Positions 8,323-16,724 of a DNA stretch of 64,000 bases are shown here, in pieces (within the stretch, counting starts at the first letter, position 1; each line of letters opens with the position of its first letter). The notes under the pieces were generated by a model. It was not told where the DNA came from and made no database searches. It saw only the letters and a program-made list of their open reading frames with translations. The stretch comes from Methylomonas methanica (GTDB taxonomy: Bacteria; Pseudomonadota; Gammaproteobacteria; Methylococcales; Methylomonadaceae), in NCBI RefSeq assembly GCF_001644035.1, contig NZ_LUUG01000044.1, forward strand, positions 62,001-126,000. Direction: 5' to 3'. The position numbers and the translations under genes were made by a program.

Positions 8323-9633
8323 TCACTCCCCGCCCGACAACCGCTTTAAGTCTTCGGCCTCGCCGGATTTCTCCCGCGGCACCACTTCGACCTCCGCTTC
8401 GCCGCGGATCACCTCGGCGTTAACGATGCAGCGCTCGACATCAGGCCTGGAGGGTAAATCGAACATGGTGCGGCGCAATACGTGTTCCATGATGCCGCGC
8501 AAGCCGCGTGCACCGGTGTTGCGGGCAATGGCTTTTTCCGCGATTTCCGCCAAGGCTTCCTTGGTAAACTCCAATTCAACTTCATCGAAGGCGAACAGGT
8601 GTTGGTACTGTTTGACCAAGGCGTTTTTCGGTTCGGTCAACACTTGAATCAAGGCGTCCACGTCCAAAGGCTCTAGTGGCGCCAGCACTGGGAAACGGCC
8701 GATAAATTCCGGGATCAAGCCAAAGCGTTTCAAATCGTCGGGCTGGGTGGCGTTCAACATCGCTTCCAAGGTCGGCTTGTCGTCGGGATTGCTGACTTCG
8801 GCATGGAAACCGATAGCGGTTTTCGGCGGCAACAAGCGTTTTTCCACGTGCTTTTCCAAGCCCGGAAACGCGCCGCCGGCAATAAACAAAATATTGCTGG
8901 TATCGATCATCACCGAGTCGTTACCGCTGTGATCCTTACGCCGGCCCTTGGCGGAGACTTTAACTTGCGAGCCTTCCACCAATCGCAACAAGGCTTGCTG
9001 TACGCCCTCGCCGGAGACGTCGCGCGTGCCAAAGGCTTGCTCCGGGCTGCGGGCGATCTTATCGACTTCATCGATATAAACCATGCCCCACTCGGCTCTG
9101 CTGATCTGGCCGTCGGCCACGTCCAGCAAGCGCACCAAGATATTTTCCACGTCGTCGCCGACATAACCGGCCTGAGTCAAGGTCGTCGCATCAGCTACCG
9201 CAAACGGCACGCCGACGATTTTTGCCAGCGTACTCGCCAGCAAAGTTTTACCGGTGCCTGAGGGGCCAATCATCAAGATATTGGATTTACCGATTTCCAC
9301 ACTATCATCGGACTCACCCAAGCCGCCGGCTTTGCGGCTGACGTTTTTCAGACGTTTGTAATGGTTATACACCGCTACCGACAAAATTTCCTTAGCCAAA
9401 TCCTGACCAATCACGTACTGATCGAGCATGGCTTTCATTTCCGCCGGCTTGGGCAACGGCCCCTGCATATCGGCTAATTCTTTTTTCTTGCCCCAGCTGG
9501 ATACCACCTGGCTGGCCAACATCACGCAAGCTTCGCAGATGTAGCCTTCAGTGCCGGCGATCATCGGCACGGCGGCTGACGCTTCGATACCGCAAAACGA
9601 ACAATGCTTGGGTTCTTTTACCATGTTAGGCAC
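8323..9633 (-). CDS. clpX: Nif-associated ClpX-type AAA+ unfoldase
   Basis: A 436-aa ClpX homologue. The N-terminal zinc-binding domain has cysteines in CSFC and CEAC. The AAA+ core carries Walker A GPSGTGKT, pore loop GYVG, Walker B VYIDEVDKI and an arginine-finger region. The loop TAIGFHAEV keeps the IGF tripeptide needed to dock ClpP, so it can probably drive proteolysis. Its place directly after nifM, overlapping it by 8 bases, matches the clpX gene that follows nifM in Azotobacter. It is therefore more likely a nif-specific paralogue than the housekeeping copy next to clpP. Its probable task is turnover or remodelling of nitrogenase assembly factors. Confidence 0.9.
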   Translation of the reverse strand: MPNMVKEPKHCSFCGIEASAAVPMIAGTEGYICEACVMLASQVVSSWGKKKELADMQGPLPKPAEMKAMLDQYVIGQDLAKEILSVAVYNHYKRLKNVSRKAGGLGESDDSVEIGKSNILMIGPSGTGKTLLASTLAKIVGVPFAVADATTLTQAGYVGDDVENILVRLLDVADGQISRAEWGMVYIDEVDKIARSPEQAFGTRDVSGEGVQQALLRLVEGSQVKVSAKGRRKDHSGNDSVMIDTSNILFIAGGAFPGLEKHVEKRLLPPKTAIGFHAEVSNPDDKPTLEAMLNATQPDDLKRFGLIPEFIGRFPVLAPLEPLDVDALIQVLTEPKNALVKQYQHLFAFDEVELEFTKEALAEIAEKAIARNTGARGLRGIMEHVLRRTMFDLPSRPDVERCIVNAEVIRGEAEVEVVPREKSGEAEDLKRLSGGE

Positions 9634-10480
9634 TCCTGTTGACTGCGGGCAGACTGGCCAGCCACGTGCGCTGGCAATTTCTGCGGTAACGATCCTGCAT
9701 GATCTGCTGAATCTTCGGTGTCGCTTTTTTTAAGGACATGGTTTCGGCTAGGACGATTTTCATGCACTGAATTACATGAAAGCCCATCTCGGTTTCCACC
9801 ACATCGCTGATGGCGTCTTCTTTCAAACCAAACAATACCGCATCCAGTTCCGGAAACAAGGTGCCTTTGGCTACGGTACCCACTTCGCCACCCTGCACCG
9901 CCGTCGGACATTCCGAATATTTCAGCGCCAGGTCGGCAAATTTATGCGGCTTGCGTTTCAAGGTGCCAAGAATCTCGTTAATCCGCCGCCAGGCAGCATC
10001 GCGGGTATTGTCCGGATAATCCGGATTAATACTGATCAAGATATGTCTGGCCTGACGTGTTTCAGGTTTGTGAAATTTTTCCGGGTGCGAGTGATAGAAA
10101 ATGCCGATTTCCACCTCATTGACCTTGGGCGCGCGCGCAGCCACTCTATCCATTACCGCATCAACCTTGCACTGCCGATACAAAGCGGCTTTCAGTAGCT
10201 CAACATCCAATCCGTTGGCGCTCAATGCGGCTAAAAATGCGTCTTCGTCTTCGAAGCGGCCGCGCACTTCCTTATAGGCTCTACCCAATTCCGTGTCGGA
10301 GATCACCACACCGGTGGCTTCGGACGAACTCAATACCCTGCCTTCGATCTCGTATTCGTTTTTGGCTTGCACTTCCACCTGGCGCAATTGCAATTGCTCC
10401 AATTCGGCCGGCGCCTTCTGAAATAGGCTCAAGGCGGCCCGCAACAGGGTGTAAGGCTCTATCGACGTCTGGCTCATCAT
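9626..10480 (-). CDS. nifM: NifM, PpiC-type peptidyl-prolyl isomerase
   Basis: The 284-aa protein has an all-helical N-terminal half and a parvulin (PpiC) domain from about residue 130. The parvulin signs are TRQARHILISI, KYSECPTAVQGGEVG and ETEMGFHVIQCMKI. NifM is needed to mature the nitrogenase iron protein NifH, probably by proline isomerisation. Length is near the Azotobacter protein. No signal peptide is visible, consistent with cytoplasmic action and against a SurA- or PpiD-like role. It overlaps nifZ by one base and clpX by eight, so it is translationally coupled within the operon. Confidence 0.88.
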   Translation of the reverse strand: MMSQTSIEPYTLLRAALSLFQKAPAELEQLQLRQVEVQAKNEYEIEGRVLSSSEATGVVISDTELGRAYKEVRGRFEDEDAFLAALSANGLDVELLKAALYRQCKVDAVMDRVAARAPKVNEVEIGIFYHSHPEKFHKPETRQARHILISINPDYPDNTRDAAWRRINEILGTLKRKPHKFADLALKYSECPTAVQGGEVGTVAKGTLFPELDAVLFGLKEDAISDVVETEMGFHVIQCMKIVLAETMSLKKATPKIQQIMQDRYRRNCQRTWLASLPAVNRSA

Positions 10481-10956
10481 TATGCCTCCGGTTCTTTAAA
10501 CGTGGCCGGGTCCGCAGGCTCCAACACGCTCTCCGGCACCTGCATGGTTTTACCCGGAAAACGCACGTGGTAGAGCAAGGGATTGCTGTCGCGCAACACT
10601 TTCAGGATTTCGCCTTGCGTGCCGGCCGGGTAACTACCCTCTTGGGTGGGTATGTCGATCGTGCACACCACCTGATCACGGAACTCGAAACGGCTGGGAT
10701 TCCAAGGCGCATCCGCAGAGATTAATTCTTCGGCCCTGCACCCGACCATACGCCCGGCATCCAGAAAATGCACGGTGTAGATCACTTGATCCTGCAAAAA
10801 AGTACCGACTTCGATAACGTTGCCGACACTACCCCGGCGCAGTAAGAAATCGCCGACATCCATGCCCGGATAAGTGCCATCGTTGCGAACGTTACGCGTC
10901 AGCCTGACCCGCTCGCCGAATTCGAAGCGCTCTTCGTCGTAACGTTCTTCTATCAT
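10480..10956 (-). CDS. nifZ: NifZ nitrogenase maturation protein
   Basis: A 158-aa protein of two SH3-like halves. The first is FGERVRLTRNVRNDGTYPG...LLRRGSVGNVIEVGTFLQDQVIYTVHFLDAGRMVGCRAEELI in outline, which is the family signature. The second half (RFEFRDQVVCTID...GTQGEILKV) is a weaker repeat of it. NifZ helps form the second P-cluster of the MoFe protein, acting with NifW. Length equals that of Azotobacter NifZ. It overlaps nifW by 4 bases and nifM by one base. Confidence 0.92.
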   Translation of the reverse strand: MIEERYDEERFEFGERVRLTRNVRNDGTYPGMDVGDFLLRRGSVGNVIEVGTFLQDQVIYTVHFLDAGRMVGCRAEELISADAPWNPSRFEFRDQVVCTIDIPTQEGSYPAGTQGEILKVLRDSNPLLYHVRFPGKTMQVPESVLEPADPATFKEPEA

Positions 10957-11273
10957 GTTTTAATATCGCCTAGTGAAACAAACACGGTTTGCGGTTCCAT
11001 CATCTTAAAGACCTTAAATACTTTTTCGGTCTGTGCGTCGGAGTCCACAAAGTCGCTGTAAGCGCGATGCAACAGCTTTTTGTAGACTTCCCGTTGCGCA
11101 TCTTCGTCTTCCGGCATGTTCTCGCCGGCCTGACTCAGATAATTGTGGAAACGCTGTAGGATATGTAGCCGGTTGACGTGGACGACGGTCGTATCGTATT
11201 CCAGCTCGAAATACCGCAAAAAATCTTCCGCGGCCTCCAGCTCTTCCATATCTTCTTCTAAACTCATCGTCAT
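10953..11273 (-). CDS. nifW: NifW nitrogenase-stabilising/protective protein
   Basis: The 106-aa product contains the NifW core AEDFLRYFELEYDTTVVHVN followed by RLHILQRFHNYL and a helical C-terminal half ending EPQTVFVSLGDIKT. NifW binds the MoFe protein or its precursor, protects it against oxygen and takes part in P-cluster maturation. The start codon overlaps the stop of a 40-aa membrane ORF (TAATG), and its own stop overlaps nifZ. Confidence 0.92.
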   Translation of the reverse strand: MTMSLEEDMEELEAAEDFLRYFELEYDTTVVHVNRLHILQRFHNYLSQAGENMPEDEDAQREVYKKLLHRAYSDFVDSDAQTEKVFKVFKMMEPQTVFVSLGDIKT

Positions 11274-11395
11274 TACCTCATCATCAGGTGATCAAGATTG
11301 GCAGGTTGTTCTCCCAATGCATACACCACTAATAAAACCACCAGCATCACAGCTGTTTGGGCCAAAAATGGATCGGATTTTTGTTTCTTCATCAT
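11273..11395 (-). CDS. 40-aa membrane microprotein inside the nif operon
   Basis: A short frame MMKKQKSDPFLAQTAVMLVV continuing to ...EQPANLDHLMMR. It has one hydrophobic helix (about residues 13-27) with a basic N-terminal flank, so the N-terminus is probably cytoplasmic. A good ribosome site (AAAGGTGATC) precedes the ATG, and the stop TAA shares its last base with the nifW ATG. It fills the otherwise empty space between the TPR-like gene and nifW. No family is recognised. The coupling makes translation likely, and a role linked to NifW/NifZ or the membrane is inference only. Confidence 0.65.
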   Translation of the reverse strand: MMKKQKSDPFLAQTAVMLVVLLVVYALGEQPANLDHLMMR

Positions 11396-11468
11396 GGCGA
11401 TCACCTTTAGGTTAATTGCGCGGAACAACAAACATCACTTAGCGTTTGCATCTGATATGGGGCGATGC

Positions 11469-12011
11469 CTACCCGAAAACTTCCGGCATGCGGAAAATCC
11501 CTTCCGCCGCTTCTTGACGGCGCACGACTAATTCCAACAATCCGCGTGCACCGATCCGGTCTTTGTCATCCAATGACACCAATTTTTCAAAAATCGCCTT
11601 GCTCAATTCCAGGTTCTCCAAGCGCATGTTCAGAAATCCGATTGATTTCAAGGTGAACAAATACAGCCTGATCCGGGTCAGCAAGTCTTTCGGTGCCTCG
11701 CTGATATGCTCTCTTTCCAGCTGCCGCCAATCTTCCGGAAAATCGATGCCGGGCCGGATCAGCGTCAACGCTCTTTCTGAAATCAGTAAGGCATCCGTCA
11801 GCCGATGCTGGTAGTAATAAAATCGATTCAAAGACACCAGCACATTCAAGGATTCCGGTGCCCGCAAATAAGCTTGTAATAACGGCAGTTCCGCTTCGCC
11901 AGTGGCGTAAAGTTCGGAGGCGTATTTGATCAAGTCCTCGACTTCCTGGCTGTCCGCCTTCTCGTAGTACAGGTCCTTGGCGTCGAATTGCAACAGATCC
12001 ATTTCCATCAC
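11469..12011 (-). CDS. TPR-like protein of the nif operon, unknown function
   Basis: A 180-aa soluble helical protein without a signal peptide. Helix-turn-helix units resembling tetratricopeptide repeats are visible ([20 protein letters not shown] and [20 protein letters not shown]), so it is probably a protein-binding scaffold. The start overlaps the cysE stop by 4 bases, placing it firmly in the nifV-cysE-nifW operon. I do not know a named nif gene for it. A role as adaptor in nitrogenase assembly is inferred from position. Confidence 0.7.
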   Translation of the reverse strand: MMEMDLLQFDAKDLYYEKADSQEVEDLIKYASELYATGEAELPLLQAYLRAPESLNVLVSLNRFYYYQHRLTDALLISERALTLIRPGIDFPEDWRQLEREHISEAPKDLLTRIRLYLFTLKSIGFLNMRLENLELSKAIFEKLVSLDDKDRIGARGLLELVVRRQEAAEGIFRMPEVFG

Positions 12012-12784
12012 TTACCGCCCGCCGCTTGCTTCAGTATCACCACCTCTTCGCCGTGACAAACACCTTCCGCCTCGCAACTGCCGCAGGTTTCTTCCGCCAC
12101 CACAAAGCGCTTTTGATTATTTTCCAGTTCGTCCAGACGGTCCACTAAACAGCTGAGTGCTTTGCCGACCGGGTCCGGCACCAAATGGTGGTCCAGATCG
12201 ATACCGCGTGGATCTTGAATTTTCAGGCCTTTTTGCTGAATAATTCGGCCGGGAATACCGATGACCGTGCAGCAGGGCGGCACGTCTTTGATCACCACCG
12301 AGTTGGCCCCGACCCGGACGTTATCGCCCAAGGTGATCGCGCCCAGGATCTTGGCACCCGCACCGATCAACACATTGTTGCCTAGCGTCGGATGGCGTTT
12401 TTCCTTGTTCCAGGTGGTGCCGCCCAGCGTCACGCCGTGATACATGGTTACGTCGTTACCGATTTCGGCGGTTTCACCGATCACCACGCCGGCGCCGTGA
12501 TCGATAAAAAAGCGCTTACCTATCGTCGCGCCGGGATGAATATCGACGTTGGTCAGCCAGCGGGCGAAAGCCGCCAATAAGCGTGCCGTCAATTTCCAAT
12601 CCGCATGCCACAAGCGATTAGTAACCCGATGCAGCAACACTGCGTGTACGCCGGGATAAGCCAACAATACTTCCGGTAAACCGCGTGCTGCCGGATCCCG
12701 GGCAAACACGCAAGCCACATCGTCGCGCCAGTCTTGCCAGAGTCCAGACGCAACGCTGGGACGCGACGGCGAGAAGAACATCAT
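12008..12784 (-). CDS. cysE: Serine O-acetyltransferase, nif-associated
   Basis: The 258-aa enzyme transfers acetyl from acetyl-CoA to serine, the first step of cysteine synthesis. The left-handed beta-helix hexapeptides are plain ([40 protein letters not shown]), including the catalytic Asp-His pair. Its position between nifV and nifW matches Azotobacter cysE1, which feeds cysteine to NifS for Fe-S cluster building. An unusual C-terminal tail carries three cysteines and a histidine (C234, C237, C243, H244), looking like a metal or Fe-S binding knot. It overlaps the 55-aa ORF upstream (ATGA). Confidence 0.92.
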   Translation of the reverse strand: MMFFSPSRPSVASGLWQDWRDDVACVFARDPAARGLPEVLLAYPGVHAVLLHRVTNRLWHADWKLTARLLAAFARWLTNVDIHPGATIGKRFFIDHGAGVVIGETAEIGNDVTMYHGVTLGGTTWNKEKRHPTLGNNVLIGAGAKILGAITLGDNVRVGANSVVIKDVPPCCTVIGIPGRIIQQKGLKIQDPRGIDLDHHLVPDPVGKALSCLVDRLDELENNQKRFVVAEETCGSCEAEGVCHGEEVVILKQAAGGK

Positions 12785-12948
12785 TTTGCCAAGCTCCAGG
12801 TGGTTTTGCCTGGCATGGGCACGCCGGGCACCCGGAAGAACGAACCGGGGTAACGGTCATCAGGCAGTTCGTGCTGCGCCGCAGTTTGCTGTGGTACGTC
12901 GACTTTGGCGGTGCTGGGCACGGCTGGTTTTTGACGATTGCTACTCAT
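12781..12948 (-). CDS. 55-aa ORF between nifV and cysE
   Basis: A small hydrophilic protein with a variable N-terminus ([20 protein letters not shown]) and a proline/glycine-rich C-terminal core [19 protein letters not shown]. The ATG follows GAGGTGTCAG. The stop overlaps the cysE start (ATGA), so translation is coupled. It occupies nearly the whole space between nifV and cysE. No family is recognised. The compact conserved-looking C-terminus suggests a short binding peptide, but function is unknown. Confidence 0.62.
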   Translation of the reverse strand: MSSNRQKPAVPSTAKVDVPQQTAAQHELPDDRYPGSFFRVPGVPMPGKTTWSLAK

Positions 12949-12959
12949 CTGACACCTCG

Positions 12960-14084
12960 CTATAGGCTGTGTAAAAATTGATTCAAATCGGTCGATTGCG
13001 GTGCGCGTTTGTGCAAACTGACAAACTCGCGAATCAGCGGCAGCAGGCGGCCGGCCTGCCAGCGGTTAATTTGGATACCCAGTTGTTTGTAAGCGTGCAT
13101 CACGCCCTGACTGCCGGAATGCTTACCCAGCACCAGCTGGTGACTGCGGCCGACCAGCGCGGGATCGACACCTTGATAATTGTTGGGATCTTTCAGCAAA
13201 CCATCGACATGGATGCCGGCTTCGTGGCTGAACACATCGCGGCCAATCAGACTTTTGCGGCTGCCTATCGTATCGCCGGAAGCGGTCGCAACCTGACGTG
13301 ACAATACCGGAAAATTGCGCAAATCCACGCCGGTTTCAAAACCGTACAGTTGTTTCAAACCCACCACCACTTCTTCCAAGGCTGCATTACCCGCCCGCTC
13401 ACCCAAACCGTTTACCGTGGTATTAACATGGGTCGCACCGGCAAATGCCGCAGCCAGAGTGTTGGCGGTTGCCAAACCCAGATCGTCGTGAGCGTGCATT
13501 TCGATGTCCATGTCGGTGACGGCCCGCAGTTTGCGAATCGCTTCGAATACGCCGAACGGCTCCATGATGCCGACCGTATCGGCAAAGCGAATCCGGCAGG
13601 CGCCGGCTGCTTGCGCGGCTTCGGCCATCAACGCCAGAAAATCGCTGTCGGCGCGGGAAGCGTCCTCGGCACCGACGCACACCTGCATACCGGCATCAAC
13701 CGCAGTTTTCACGCAGCGCTCGATGGTGGCAAGCACCCAGGCCCGGCTTTGTTTGAGTTTGTGCTGAATATGTTGATCGGACGCGGAAATCGATAAATCC
13801 ACCGTGCCGACGCCCAAACCCAAGCATGCTTGCAAATCTTCCTCACGCATCCTGGACCACACCAATAAGTTACTGGGCAGTTTTAATGCCGCGATGGCTT
13901 TGATCTCATCGCGTTCCTGTGCGCCCATCGCCGGAATACCAATTTCCAACTCCGGCACGCCCAGTGCGGACAACTGCCCAGCAATTGCCAACATTTCCGC
14001 CAGCGAGAACACCACGCCGGCCGATTGTTCGCCGTCGCGGAGCGTAGTGTCGTCGATGATGATGGTGCGGGAGTTGCTTTTCAT
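12960..14084 (-). CDS. nifV: Homocitrate synthase
   Basis: A 374-aa member of the LeuA/NifV family that condenses acetyl-CoA with 2-oxoglutarate to give homocitrate, the organic ligand of FeMo-cofactor. The N-terminal signature IIIDDTTLRDGEQSAGVVFS and the metal-binding HAHDDLGLATANTLAA are intact, as is GLGERAGNAALEEV. The later HEAGIHVDGLLKDP is also typical. It lacks the C-terminal regulatory domain of isopropylmalate synthases, fitting NifV. It heads the operon behind a sigma54 promoter with a NifA site. Confidence 0.95.
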   Translation of the reverse strand: MKSNSRTIIIDDTTLRDGEQSAGVVFSLAEMLAIAGQLSALGVPELEIGIPAMGAQERDEIKAIAALKLPSNLLVWSRMREEDLQACLGLGVGTVDLSISASDQHIQHKLKQSRAWVLATIERCVKTAVDAGMQVCVGAEDASRADSDFLALMAEAAQAAGACRIRFADTVGIMEPFGVFEAIRKLRAVTDMDIEMHAHDDLGLATANTLAAAFAGATHVNTTVNGLGERAGNAALEEVVVGLKQLYGFETGVDLRNFPVLSRQVATASGDTIGSRKSLIGRDVFSHEAGIHVDGLLKDPNNYQGVDPALVGRSHQLVLGKHSGSQGVMHAYKQLGIQINRWQAGRLLPLIREFVSLHKRAPQSTDLNQFLHSL

Positions 14085-14154
14085 GGTGGAACCTTGAGTC
14101 GCAAAGTTAAATACTTGAAAACCGGTGCGTGAATAACGCCTTCGATAGGACTAA

Positions 14155-14170
14155 TGCAAAAGACTTGCCA
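14155..14170 (-). promoter_or_regulatory. Sigma54 (-24/-12) promoter of the nifV operon
   Basis: Read on the minus strand: TGGCAAGTCTTTTGCA. The GG-N10-GC spacing is exact, the -24 box matches TGGCAC in five of six bases and the -12 box TTGCA is perfect. Transcription would begin near 14144, about 60 bases before the nifV ATG. A NifA site lies about 100 bp upstream. Confidence 0.85.
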
Positions 14171-14254
14171 ACTGAAAAACTGCGGAGATTTAAGGGTTGG
14201 AACGAGGGGTTGGCGCAATGCCGACAAGACAATCCCAATAGTTGAAGACGAAAT

Positions 14255-14270
14255 TGTCAGAAATGCGACA
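14255..14270. promoter_or_regulatory. NifA upstream activator site for nifV
   Basis: TGTCAGAAATGCGACA fits the NifA consensus TGT-N10-ACA exactly. Its centre is about 118 bp upstream of the predicted start of transcription, within the usual 80-150 bp range for NifA enhancers. Confidence 0.8.
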
Positions 14271-14589
14271 ATCGTTCAACACATGCGCAAATCCGTCTGT
14301 CCACATGCGCAAGAAAAGACTCGCAACACGACTAAAGCGTTAGAAGTTGCCGAGAACACTCAGCCTGGGTTACGCTGGTGCCATCTCAATTCCGTGACGA
14401 TTGTTGAGATAGCGCACAAGGTACCGATCCGAGTGTTTTGACGAAATGCGTACCTTATTTAAAGCGCAGATAAGCACGCCAATCCACTGCTACAAACTTG
14501 ATTTAAAAGAGCTTCCCGGATCTTGGCTTAAGCAGCGACGGGCTTTATTTAATATTTGTAGATTCATACATTACCCACTGGAGATAGAC

Positions 14590-15567
14590 ATGACGAAGAA
14601 ACCCTATGCTCTCGCGCTATTTTTTGCATTTTTCCTGGCAAGCAGCCAAGCTGGCGCTACGCCTTTTGCAAATTTATTCGTTTTCGGGGATAGCCTCTCC
14701 GACAGCGGATCTAGCGCATCCTCGGTATTAAGTGCTTACAATCTGGCCGGGCAATGCGATCCGGACCACCCATGCCCGACCTATTATCAAGGGCGCATTA
14801 GCAACGGCCCGACCGCCGTGGAGTATTTAGCCAACTCGGTTCTTTCGGGTGGAGGGAATACCGGCAATTTCTTTAATTTCGCGGTCGCCGGTTCGACCAC
14901 GGGGATAGGCAACGAGGGCGATGGCGGCAGCCAAACCAGCTTAGGCACGAAATTCGCGCCTGGCATGACGCAACAATTAGGCCTTTTTTCATCGAGCTAT
15001 ACCAACGCCGTCACCCCTGACTCGCTGTTTTTTTTATGGGGTGGAGCCAATGATTTTTTGACCGGCGATTCCGCGACATTGGCAGCACGGAATATCGCCG
15101 GCTACGTCGGCGCGTTAATCGGCATTGGCGCGCAACACATCGTGGTGCCGAATTTACCGGATTTGAGCATTACACCCTTTGCGCAATCACTACCTCCAAT
15201 CGCCGCAGCGGCAGCACAAAACTATTCCCTAGAATTCAACCAAGAGTTGGCGGACAAACTCGGTACCTTGTCCACGCTGTTCCCCGACACGCAAATCGTG
15301 CAATTCGATTCTTATAGTTTTTTTAATAATCTGGTTCAGAACCCGACCGCTTACGGATTTACTAATAGCACCGAAGCCTGCGTAAGTTTGCCGGATGTTT
15401 GTGCCGATCCGGCTGGCCGAGTGTTTTGGGACGATTTCCATCCCACTACACAAGTGCATGCGCTGTTTGCCGGCGCGGTAGTCAGCCAGGTACCGCTGCC
15501 TGGCTCCATTGTGTTCTTGATCAGTGGAGTAATAGGCTTGCTTTTCGGCAAACGCCGTCCGGCGTAA
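14590..15567 (+). CDS. SGNH/GDSL-family esterase with VPLPG sorting tail
   Basis: The ATG at 14590 follows GGAG and gives a 325-aa protein; the longer frame upstream lacks a ribosome site. A signal peptide covers residues 1-23 (ending SSQAGA). Block I of the GDSL family is FVFGDSLSDSG with the nucleophilic serine. GGAND supplies the oxyanion asparagine and FWDDFHPT the catalytic Asp and His. The C-terminus VPLPGSIVFLISGVIGLLFG followed by KRR is a PEP-CTERM-like anchor of the VPLPG variety. It is probably a secreted lipase or esterase held at the surface. It lies between the two nif operons, divergent from nifV. Confidence 0.88.
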   Translation: MTKKPYALALFFAFFLASSQAGATPFANLFVFGDSLSDSGSSASSVLSAYNLAGQCDPDHPCPTYYQGRISNGPTAVEYLANSVLSGGGNTGNFFNFAVAGSTTGIGNEGDGGSQTSLGTKFAPGMTQQLGLFSSSYTNAVTPDSLFFLWGGANDFLTGDSATLAARNIAGYVGALIGIGAQHIVVPNLPDLSITPFAQSLPPIAAAAAQNYSLEFNQELADKLGTLSTLFPDTQIVQFDSYSFFNNLVQNPTAYGFTNSTEACVSLPDVCADPAGRVFWDDFHPTTQVHALFAGAVVSQVPLPGSIVFLISGVIGLLFGKRRPA

Positions 15568-15812
15568 GTCAAAGCGTGGGGAACGCAGCCAATCCTTTCG
15601 CTGTTTTCCCCTTTTCCAGTGTTTGCAAACCGGGAAAATATTGGCGTGTTCCGGAAATAGCGTTTAATCGATGCAGTCGAAATATTGCCCCTCGCCAACA
15701 GTGTCAGCTTTATTTACATAACCCGGCCTTTAAAGTACCTACGTATAGAATTTCGACAGAAAGCCGCCACTAAGCCATTGAATAAAACCAACATTAAAGA
15801 AACAATTAAAAA

Positions 15813-15828
15813 TGGCCCGTTGTTTGCT
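15813..15828 (+). promoter_or_regulatory. Sigma54 (-24/-12) promoter of a PEP-CTERM-type gene
   Basis: TGGCCCGTTGTTTGCT has exact GG-N10-GC spacing, five of six matches at -24 and a perfect TTGC at -12. The transcript would start near 15839, 80 bases before the gene at 15922. No NifA motif was seen upstream, so a PrsR-type activator is more likely. Confidence 0.65.
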
Positions 15829-15921
15829 GAACTGTTTAGTGAACCAAAAACTGTGCCGACTTTTGCCGGATTGCAGTGAATCGATAGACTTAACTTACAC
15901 AAAGATTGAAGGAGTTTTAAG

Positions 15922-16551
15922 ATGTTATCCAAAAAAATTTATCCACTCATTCTGATTGCCGCCGCATTTGACTCTCAGGCAGCCATAATTAATTTCGATG
16001 CCTTACAGCCCTTTAACAATTATGATCCAATTCTTGCCGGATATGGCTCTACAGCTGATGTGACAGTATCTTATTCAAGCTTGAACCTGGACGGCTCGGT
16101 GGCATATTCAGATGTTTTGTTGTGGAATGGCGGATACGCAGACCTCAATACCGCAGCGTTTGCCCATACCAGCGGCTTACTTTTAAGCATCAAGTTGACT
16201 GCGGTTAATCCTAATCAATCTGTAACCCTCAACAGTTTCGACGTTGCGGCATATCCAACAGGAGCCGTTAACTCCACATTGACTGCTACTGATTTCCGAG
16301 TGGTCGATGGCGATGATTTTTCCAATATACTGGTCAATTACGGGCCCTACGAAGTTTCTCGTTTCGCTGCACAAACTTTTTCACCCAACCTAACCGCACG
16401 TTCGCTAAATATTATTTTGGGAACCGACTGGAACAACGGCATTAACAATATCAACTTTACCGTTACCGCCGTTCCTTTACCAGGCGCCGTGTGGTTGTTC
16501 GGCACCGCATTAGCCGGTCTGGGTCTTACCAGAAAAACCCGGAAAGTTTGA
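15922..16551 (+). CDS. VPLPGA-tailed PEP-CTERM-type secreted protein
   Basis: A 209-aa exported protein. Residues 1-20 form a signal peptide ending FDSQAA. The central domain is rich in Asn, Thr and aromatic strands (IINFDALQPFNNY, GTDWNNGINNINFTV) and has no recognised enzyme motif. The tail VPLPGAVWLFGTALAGLGL plus RKTRK is an exosortase-type sorting signal. The ATG follows GAAGGAG. Sigma54 promoter upstream and terminator 24 bp downstream indicate a single-gene unit. Confidence 0.85.
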   Translation: MLSKKIYPLILIAAAFDSQAAIINFDALQPFNNYDPILAGYGSTADVTVSYSSLNLDGSVAYSDVLLWNGGYADLNTAAFAHTSGLLLSIKLTAVNPNQSVTLNSFDVAAYPTGAVNSTLTATDFRVVDGDDFSNILVNYGPYEVSRFAAQTFSPNLTARSLNIILGTDWNNGINNINFTVTAVPLPGAVWLFGTALAGLGLTRKTRKV

Positions 16552-16574
16552 TCAAATAGCTCGTCCAAATCCAG

Positions 16575-16602
16575 AAAAGGCGGTTAAACAACCGCCTTTT
16601 TT
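16575..16602 (+). terminator. Rho-independent terminator
   Basis: AAAAGGCGGTT and AACCGCCTTTT form a perfect 11-bp stem with a four-base loop, followed by further T residues. It closes the VPLPGA-protein gene. Confidence 0.9.
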
Positions 16603-16724
16603 GTTAACCGTCTAGGGAGGCGTAGCGCAACAACCACAGCTATTTCCATTTAGTTTGCGCACGATAATTATCTTATAAACTATTGATATTATTCTTAAAC
16701 TTTATTTCATACCCAGCATGCTTT

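Noticed and set aside
13350-13796. 148-aa plus-strand frame inside nifV
   Set aside because: Antisense shadow of a clear nifV coding region.
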